Source of the DNA: an uncultured Bacteroidales bacterium
Lineage (GTDB): Bacteria; Bacteroidota; Bacteroidia; Bacteroidales; Paludibacteraceae
Direction of reading: 5' to 3'
DNA: 64,000 nucleotides
NCBI GenBank assembly: GCA_900317745.1
Contig: ONHW01000016.1
Location: 1-64,000, forward strand
A model generated the notes under the pieces. The model did not search any database. It saw nothing but the letters and a program-made list of their open reading frames with translations, and was not told the DNA's origin. Made by a program: the position numbers and the translations under genes. Positions 58,733-64,000 of this stretch are shown here, in pieces (position 1 is the stretch's first letter; every line of letters starts with the position of its first letter).

Positions 58733-60450
58733 TCTTCTTCAGTAATTATGATTTTGGGGTCTTGCAGCGTTTGTTCCTGCAAGTGGTCTTGCTGAACGTG
58801 TTGCTGTTCGTCTTTGTCGTGCGCCATGGACTTACGTCTGCTGCGGTAAGGCATCGGTTTGTTGTCGCGAATATGTTCCCACACGCGAACAACGAATGAA
58901 CGCGTATTGGAGATCAGTTGTATGTTCCAGAGATTATTCTGCTGTTCTTCTTCAGCCGCCTTGTATTGATTAGCCATCTCGACATCGTTGTCGGTGAGCA
59001 CAAGCAGTTGATCGCCCACCTGCAGTTCACTTTGCCCGGTGGGTACGAAGAAATCTTCGCCGCGCCTTACCATGATAACCAAGGTGTGTTGAGGGATAGT
59101 TATCTCACGGAGGTGGTTGCCTTTGGCAATCACATCCTCGGTTACCTCTATTTCTGTGGCAGACGACTGTATCTCTTCCGGCAGTTCGAGGTCAAAATGT
59201 TCCAATTTGCGCAGTTTGACCGGTTCGGTGGCAATGTTGAGTTTGCGTGCCATGGCGGATAGTGATGTGCCTTGTACGAGTAGCGACACAAGCGTGCAAA
59301 GGAAGATGATGTTAAACAGCACGTCGGCGTGCGGCACACCCTCCGCCTTGCACATGATGGCAAACACGATAGGCACAGCCCCCTTGAGTCCTACCCAACT
59401 GAGGAAAGCTTTGTCGTTGCGCGTGTATTGCTTGAAGGGTATCATGCACAACCAGACTGATAACGGGCGAGAGATAAACACCATCACGATGCTGACAATG
59501 AGTCCAGCCAGAAGGATGTGCCACGACAGCAGTTCGTGTGGGCGAACCATCAAACCTAACATCAAGAACATTACCAATTGTGACAGCCACGTCAAACCAT
59601 CGAAGAACGATTTGGTTTGATGCTTGCGCGTGAACTTGCTGTTACCAATGATGAGTCCGCCTACATATACAGCCAGATAGGTGTTACCCTTCATGAAATA
59701 AGTGACAGAGAAGATAAAAATGCACGCTGTGAGAACCATGATCGGGTACAGCGATTCGTTGGACAATCTGACACGGCGCATCAGTTCGACCAGTCCGCGA
59801 CCGAAGAAAAAGCCGATTACTGTACCCATGACGAGTTGGATAACGATCGTCTGTACAATCTCTAAGCCACTGACCGCGGCACCGGCAGTAACCACGCCAA
59901 TCAGAGTGGTCGTCAACACGTATGCCATCGGGTCGTTGGCACCGGATTCCAATTCCAACAGCGGGCGCAAGTTATGCTTGAGTCCTACACCGCTGGTACG
60001 CAGGATTGAGAATACGGATGCCGAATCCGTTGATGACATGGTAGCCGCCATCAGCAGGGCAAGACTCAGGGGGATAGTAGCACCAACCCAATCATACACG
60101 TAAAACATGATGACGCCTGTAATCAGTGCCGTGAGTAGCACACCGATAGTGGCTAATGTCACACCGGGTGCCATAACCGGCTTGATGTCGGTGAGCCTGG
60201 TATCCATGCCACCTGAGAACAAGATGATACACAGGGCAATGGTACTGATTGCTTCTGCCGTTTCGGTCTGAAGCATGTACCCCACACCATCATCGTTGAA
60301 GATGACACCTATACCATCGGGACCGAACAACATTCCCACTCCCAAAAACAACAGCAGAGCAGGTACGCCGAACTTATAGCCTATCTTATCAGTAAAGATG
60401 CTCGCAAAAAACAGGAGCGAAAGAACTAATAATACAACTTCAACTTGCAT
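58729..60450 (-). CDS. K+/H+ antiporter of the CPA1/NhaP2 (CvrA) type
   Basis: A 573-residue inner-membrane antiporter. Residues about 1-390 contain about 12 helices with the CPA1 core, including LFSGGMDTR, SSTDSASVFS and ELESGANDPMAY, which holds the ion-binding Asp residues. A TrkA-C domain follows (about 400-495, with VTEDVIAKGNHLREITIP) for nucleotide or ion regulation, then a charged tail with Gln and Asp. It probably exports K+ for protons. It lies between the thioredoxin gene and the SDR. Confidence 0.9.
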   Translation of the reverse strand: MQVEVVLLVLSLLFFASIFTDKIGYKFGVPALLLFLGVGMLFGPDGIGVIFNDDGVGYMLQTETAEAISTIALCIILFSGGMDTRLTDIKPVMAPGVTLATIGVLLTALITGVIMFYVYDWVGATIPLSLALLMAATMSSTDSASVFSILRTSGVGLKHNLRPLLELESGANDPMAYVLTTTLIGVVTAGAAVSGLEIVQTIVIQLVMGTVIGFFFGRGLVELMRRVRLSNESLYPIMVLTACIFIFSVTYFMKGNTYLAVYVGGLIIGNSKFTRKHQTKSFFDGLTWLSQLVMFLMLGLMVRPHELLSWHILLAGLIVSIVMVFISRPLSVWLCMIPFKQYTRNDKAFLSWVGLKGAVPIVFAIMCKAEGVPHADVLFNIIFLCTLVSLLVQGTSLSAMARKLNIATEPVKLRKLEHFDLELPEEIQSSATEIEVTEDVIAKGNHLREITIPQHTLVIMVRRGEDFFVPTGQSELQVGDQLLVLTDNDVEMANQYKAAEEEQQNNLWNIQLISNTRSFVVRVWEHIRDNKPMPYRSRRKSMAHDKDEQQHVQQDHLQEQTLQDPKIIITEEE

Positions 60451-60491
60451 ATATATATCGGGATTAGTTCGTCAGACGGGTACTGTTGTGC

Positions 60492-60935
60492 TTATTTGTT
60501 GGCAGAAGGTTTGGGCTTCTTGAGCAGGTATTCGTCAATGATCTCTACAATATTCTCCTTGGGATACAATCCCTTCAGTATGATCGGTTCACCCTCAACG
60601 GGGATATACAGCACCTGGGGAATACTGCTGATGCGGAAAACGCCTGCGAGTTCGCGTTCGCGCTCGGTGTCAACCTTGTAGAATCGGACCTGGTCGCAAT
60701 AGGTCTGACTGAGTTCCTCCATGATCGGTGCGAGCCGTTTGCATGGTCCGCACCAGGTGGTGTAGAAATCAATGACGCAGGGTTTGTCGCCCTGGTAATG
60801 CCAATCGGCATTCGTTGTATAATCGAAGATACGTTCCTTAAACTGTTGTGTGGTAAGGTACGTTACATCGTCAGCCATGGCAGGCAGGATAAGACCTAAC
60901 ATAATCAAGGCTGATAACAGGATTTTCTTTTTCAT
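60492..60935 (-). CDS. Exported thioredoxin-like protein
   Basis: A 147-residue periplasmic protein (signal about residues 1-21). It has the active-site motif WCGPCK (about 61-66) and the cis-Pro segment SSIPQVLYIP, as in reducing thioredoxins. It probably moves disulfides in the periplasm, perhaps for envelope proteins. It overlaps the porW gene by four bases (ATGA), so the two are coupled. Confidence 0.9.
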   Translation of the reverse strand: MKKKILLSALIMLGLILPAMADDVTYLTTQQFKERIFDYTTNADWHYQGDKPCVIDFYTTWCGPCKRLAPIMEELSQTYCDQVRFYKVDTERERELAGVFRISSIPQVLYIPVEGEPIILKGLYPKENIVEIIDEYLLKKPKPSANK

Positions 60936-63691
60936 TGCAATTGTCCTTTCATAAATTCGTTGTAATCGTCCATAGTCTTGCCGTTGCCAATCAGTTTGCT
61001 GTTGGTTTCGGTGATAGGCACGACGGTTATTTGCCGGTTAGTGACGAGTGCTTTCATCTCTTCGCTCTCGAGGAGTATGCCGATGTACCATTCGGCTTCG
61101 TCCATCGACTCCATTCCGCTGATACGCAGTGTCGGTCCAGCGCTATAGGCTTGCAGAGCGGTGAGGTCGAAGTCTCGGATAAGGAAGCGCGTGAAGTTGA
61201 ACAGCGCCACTTCGTAGAGCAGGTTGTTGAGGTCGGCTTGTATCTCTTCGTCCGTCATGACGGAGGTGGCAGGGTAGATGAGCAGTACAAAAGCTTTCTC
61301 GTTGCGCTCGGCAGAGAACTGAACCGTTGTGTCGGCAGCCTGCTCTTCGGGTTGCACATCTTCGCGTTTGGTAGAGAGAGTGGATACAGCGCCGCCCTTC
61401 TGGCTCTCCATACCTTGTCCGAGCATAGCCAGCATGTCGCGGCTCATGGTTGCCAGTTCGGAGTCGGGGTAACGGGCAATCATATCACGCAGCGACTCGG
61501 CAAACGAGTCTTTGCCCTCGGTGCGGGCTTTGGCAACCGCGTTGAGGAACAGGAACCGCGGCATAAGCGGCGAGAGCGGATAGTTCTGCTCGGCATGTTG
61601 CGTGTTTGCCTTGACGGTAGCGAACTGCCCGACGCGATAGGCGTTGTATGTTGCCTCGTAGAGCGAATCCTGTTCGGCAGCCATTCGGCGGAGTTGTGCA
61701 AAGTATTGCGGGTCGGCAACAATCTTCGCCTGCTTGGTGTCAGGATACTTGGTGAGTATGGCCTGTCGTGCGCTTTCGGCTTCGGCAGGTTTGTTGTCCT
61801 TGAGCGCATCGAGGTAACGGGCATAGTACAGTTCTACACAGCGCTTGTCTTGCGGGAAACGCCTGCAGAACTCCTCGAAGGTGGCGTCTGCCTGAACGGT
61901 GTCCTGAAGCTTGTCCTTGTAGATGAAGATCATCTTGAACATGGCATCGGCTATGGTGGAGTCGCTTATGGCGAATTCTTCGGGTGTGCGGGGTATCTGC
62001 TGGAGATAATACGCCGGGTCGTAGATATCCGTTACGCGCGGTTTGACTGTAGTAATGCTGTCGGCAGCAATGCTGTCGGTTGATTCGCTGAGGTCGGAAT
62101 CTTCGGTTGATTCATCGGTAGGCGGAGTCCAGTCGCCTGAAGAGGCTTTGCTCTTGCGTCGCCAGTTGTCTTCCAGTGGCCGGTTGCCCCAGCGGCGTGA
62201 GAACTCCTGTTTGCCGTTGCGCATGAGCTGAGCGTTGTAGAAGTACCACTCGCCCGTTGCACCTGCTCCGCCGAACATCTTTGATGTGTTGACGCTGTTC
62301 AGGCCTTTGTCGCGTGCTTCGCGCTCCTGCTGAACGGCTTTGGCTGAGTCTTCGGCTTCGGCTTTGCGCAGGTCGGCAACAACCTTTTCGGCAATCTTGA
62401 GTTGTTCTTCTTCGCTGAGTGTACTCAGGTGCTGCAGCGAGTCTTGCAGAACGACTGTGCCGTATTCGGTGCTCAGTTCGTCAAGAACTTCGGCGAGTGT
62501 GCGCGTGCGCTGGTAACCTTCTGATTCGGCGGGAAGGATAGTGATAGCCTCGGAGTAGCATGGCGCAGCCTTGGTGTAGTTGCGCTGAGCGTAATAGATG
62601 TCACCGGCTTTGAGCAGCACGGCGGCTTTGTCCATGCCGTTCTTCTCGCTCTTCTCGATAGCCAGTTCGTAGTTTTCGAGGGCTTGTGCGGTGTCGTGCT
62701 GTGCAAGATAGATATCGCCGATAGCGCCGTAGAGGACGTCAAGTTGCTCGTGGTACTTGTAGTTCTTCGCCATGTTTTTGAGTTGGCGGATAGATTTTTT
62801 CTTGTCGGCAGACACGAGTGCCATGCGGATGCGTGCATTAAAATCCATCTGCACAGGCGGATAGAGCCGCGTGCACTTTTTGTAAGCATCATAGGCGTCG
62901 GCAGGTTTGCCGTCGAGTTCGTATAGTTGGCCGAGTACGTAAGCGAAGCGTGCGCGGTTGCCTTTGCGTTTCTCGTCGGGCATAGCCAGTTTGACGAAAG
63001 GAATGGCTTCCTTGTACTGCTTTGCTTTGAGCCGGATATCTGCCGTTGTGGCAGCGTAGAGTGAGGCGTGTTTGCGCTTGAGATTGTCCGCCTGCACCTT
63101 GTTGAGCATATCTTCCGCCTCGTATATCCAGCCCATCTCGGCGTAGGCTCGTGCGACCCATAACTGGCATTGCGCGACAACATCGGCATCGTAGTCGTAA
63201 TGCCGCATGACGTAGTTGAATGTACCTACCGAGCCGAGGAAATCGCCCTTGTGGAACTCCGCCTGACCGAGTAGGATCCAGGCGTCCGCCAGTTCTTTGT
63301 TGAACTCGCCCTGCTTGAGCCACGCCTTGTATTTAGGGTCTTTGGAGCGATTGGGGTCGGGTTTGGGTTTCGCTTTTATGGAGTGGAGTTTGATACACTT
63401 GCGGCACTTCTCGATAGTGACGTCCATTTTTCCGGAAGCGGATTCAGCGGCTTTGTGGTCGGAGACGGGGTACAGGGGCAATATCTCGCCGTAGTTGTCC
63501 TCGTGGGCTGTGGCGATCTGCTCCAGTCCTTCGTTGAAGGCGTTGCGTCCGTTGAAGGCGATGTTGTACTTCGTTTTGGTCTGGTGATACCAGCGCGACA
63601 TGCCGGTGTTCTTCTGTGTGGAACAGGAAGACGCCAGTAGCGCCAGCAGAACGGCGGCGAAGAGATATGTTATGTGGTTATGAAGTTTCAA
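60932..63691 (-). CDS. porW: Type IX secretion lipoprotein PorW/SprE
   Basis: A 919-residue TPR lipoprotein (lipobox LASSC, Cys23) needed in T9SS-bearing Bacteroidetes for secretion and, in gliding species, motility. The stretch just after the lipid site, SRWYHQTKTKYNIAFNGR, matches the family hallmark, in which an aromatic-His-rich segment precedes FNG. TPR units fill about residues 130-480 and 590-770, separated by an acidic Ser/Asp linker; the C-terminal domain (about 790-919) is typical. The start codon is TTG at 63691; an in-frame stop lies just upstream and the next ATG would remove the signal. It is coupled to the thioredoxin gene. Confidence 0.85.
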   Translation of the reverse strand: MKLHNHITYLFAAVLLALLASSCSTQKNTGMSRWYHQTKTKYNIAFNGRNAFNEGLEQIATAHEDNYGEILPLYPVSDHKAAESASGKMDVTIEKCRKCIKLHSIKAKPKPDPNRSKDPKYKAWLKQGEFNKELADAWILLGQAEFHKGDFLGSVGTFNYVMRHYDYDADVVAQCQLWVARAYAEMGWIYEAEDMLNKVQADNLKRKHASLYAATTADIRLKAKQYKEAIPFVKLAMPDEKRKGNRARFAYVLGQLYELDGKPADAYDAYKKCTRLYPPVQMDFNARIRMALVSADKKKSIRQLKNMAKNYKYHEQLDVLYGAIGDIYLAQHDTAQALENYELAIEKSEKNGMDKAAVLLKAGDIYYAQRNYTKAAPCYSEAITILPAESEGYQRTRTLAEVLDELSTEYGTVVLQDSLQHLSTLSEEEQLKIAEKVVADLRKAEAEDSAKAVQQEREARDKGLNSVNTSKMFGGAGATGEWYFYNAQLMRNGKQEFSRRWGNRPLEDNWRRKSKASSGDWTPPTDESTEDSDLSESTDSIAADSITTVKPRVTDIYDPAYYLQQIPRTPEEFAISDSTIADAMFKMIFIYKDKLQDTVQADATFEEFCRRFPQDKRCVELYYARYLDALKDNKPAEAESARQAILTKYPDTKQAKIVADPQYFAQLRRMAAEQDSLYEATYNAYRVGQFATVKANTQHAEQNYPLSPLMPRFLFLNAVAKARTEGKDSFAESLRDMIARYPDSELATMSRDMLAMLGQGMESQKGGAVSTLSTKREDVQPEEQAADTTVQFSAERNEKAFVLLIYPATSVMTDEEIQADLNNLLYEVALFNFTRFLIRDFDLTALQAYSAGPTLRISGMESMDEAEWYIGILLESEEMKALVTNRQITVVPITETNSKLIGNGKTMDDYNEFMKGQLQ

Positions 63692-63698
63692 GGGAGGT

Positions 63699-63751
63699 AT
63701 GATGTGTTATGTTTGATGTATGATGTATGATGTATGATGTGTTATGTTTGA
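63699..63751. repeat. 7-bp tandem repeats flanked by an 18-bp direct repeat
   Basis: Four heptamers of the TGATGTA type run from 63714. They are bracketed by two identical copies of ATGATGTGTTATGTTTGA (63699-63716 and 63734-63751). The array occupies nearly the whole spacer between tsaB and porW. Confidence 0.75.
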
Positions 63752-63758
63752 CGTGTGG

Positions 63759-64000
63759 TTAGTGAGCGGTTAGTCCTTTGACGTGCGAGGGCGCGGCAAC
63801 GAACTCCTTGAGGTAGTTGGGTTCGAAGTACGCGATGTCCTTGCCTGCAACGGTTCGCACGAGTTCGGGGTTGTTGCGGTAGGCGTGCGCCAATTGTCCG
63901 GCAGCTGTGCCGGTGGGCAGAATACCGTCTATCCAATGTGCGTGCGGATGGCTAATGACTGATCTGCACTTGTCGGCGCCGTTGCCGCAGAAGTAGATGT
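63759..64000 (-). CDS. tsaB: t6A biosynthesis protein TsaB (C-terminal part, cut by window edge)
   Basis: The last 79 residues and stop of a leftward gene whose start is beyond the window. The visible end includes GNGADKCR, HAHWIDGILP, and IAYFEPNYLKEFVAAPSHVK, matching the C-terminus of TsaB, the dimerisation partner of TsaD in tRNA threonylcarbamoyladenosine synthesis. It is upstream of porW in the same orientation, separated by the heptamer repeat spacer. A second t6A gene, the Sua5 part of the fusion, lies 10 kb away in this window. Confidence 0.82.
   Translation of the reverse strand, partial: IYFCGNGADKCRSVISHPHAHWIDGILPTGTAAGQLAHAYRNNPELVRTVAGKDIAYFEPNYLKEFVAAPSHVKGLTAH

Noticed and set aside
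61480-63323. Rightward and leftward alternative frames inside porW
   Set aside because: The porW frame has a lipobox, TPR units and the family hallmark; the other frames are shadows.
63742-63936. Leftward frame of 64 codons at the right edge
   Set aside because: It lies in a different frame from the tsaB C-terminus, which gives a recognisable family ending; the 64-codon product is Arg-rich filler.

Overview
The window looks like a chromosomal segment of a Bacteroidales bacterium. Nearly every promoter I can place has the Bacteroidetes form TTTG, about 20 bases, then TAnnTTTG. There is a SusC/SusD pair and many lipoproteins and secreted proteins. Two proteins resemble type IX secretion (T9SS) components: a PorW/SprE lipoprotein and a PorE-like TPR/propeller/OmpA protein. 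The short C-terminal tags on secreted proteins recall Prevotellaceae, Paludibacteraceae or Muribaculaceae, but the family cannot be fixed from this sequence.

Left part (1-9.8 kb): an IS3-family insertion sequence with a programmed -1 frameshift and an iterated right end; a DUF4143 AAA ATPase whose promoter overlaps four exact 22-bp iterons; a three-gene redox/hydrolase operon (CMD-cupin lipoprotein, alpha/beta hydrolase lipoprotein, flavodoxin-like reductase); an HdeD-like membrane protein; a second iron-sulfur flavoprotein-like reductase; malate dehydrogenase; and an AraC regulator divergent from the next block.

Central block (9.8-43 kb): one long rightward glycan-utilisation locus. It starts with SusC, SusD and a surface lipoprotein, then GH3 and a GH78-like enzyme. 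Next come two GH128 beta-1,3-glucanase-like enzymes that flank a set of large secreted proteins. Four of these proteins share a repeated domain (module B, eight copies) and three share another (module A). An IgGFc-binding-like adhesin, an OmpA-anchored barrel and a second barrel are interleaved with them, partly translationally coupled. Seven of the secreted proteins end in the same tag of roughly 25 residues. The block closes with a GH78 rhamnosidase and a rhamnose operon: rhamnulokinase, an arabinose/fucose-isomerase-like enzyme in place of RhaA, an MFS sugar porter and rhamnulose-1-phosphate aldolase. I read the locus as degrading a beta-1,3-glucan together with, or decorated by, L-rhamnose.

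Right part (43-64 kb): core genes in compact operons. Leftward: a 55-aa membrane protein, parC, an esterase and a PorE-like protein; a coiled-coil protein, upp, a VanZ-like protein and dprA; and tsaB (cut by the window edge), porW/sprE, a thioredoxin, a K+/H+ antiporter, an SDR, an SpmA-SpmB-like protein and ybeY. Rightward: a single reading frame joining an RNase D-like exonuclease to a Sua5/YrdC t6A synthase, then a WcaJ-like sugar transferase and xseB. I found no tRNA, rRNA or CRISPR array.

The strongest candidates for something undescribed are the module A/B secreted protein family with its shared tag, and the exonuclease-Sua5 fusion.
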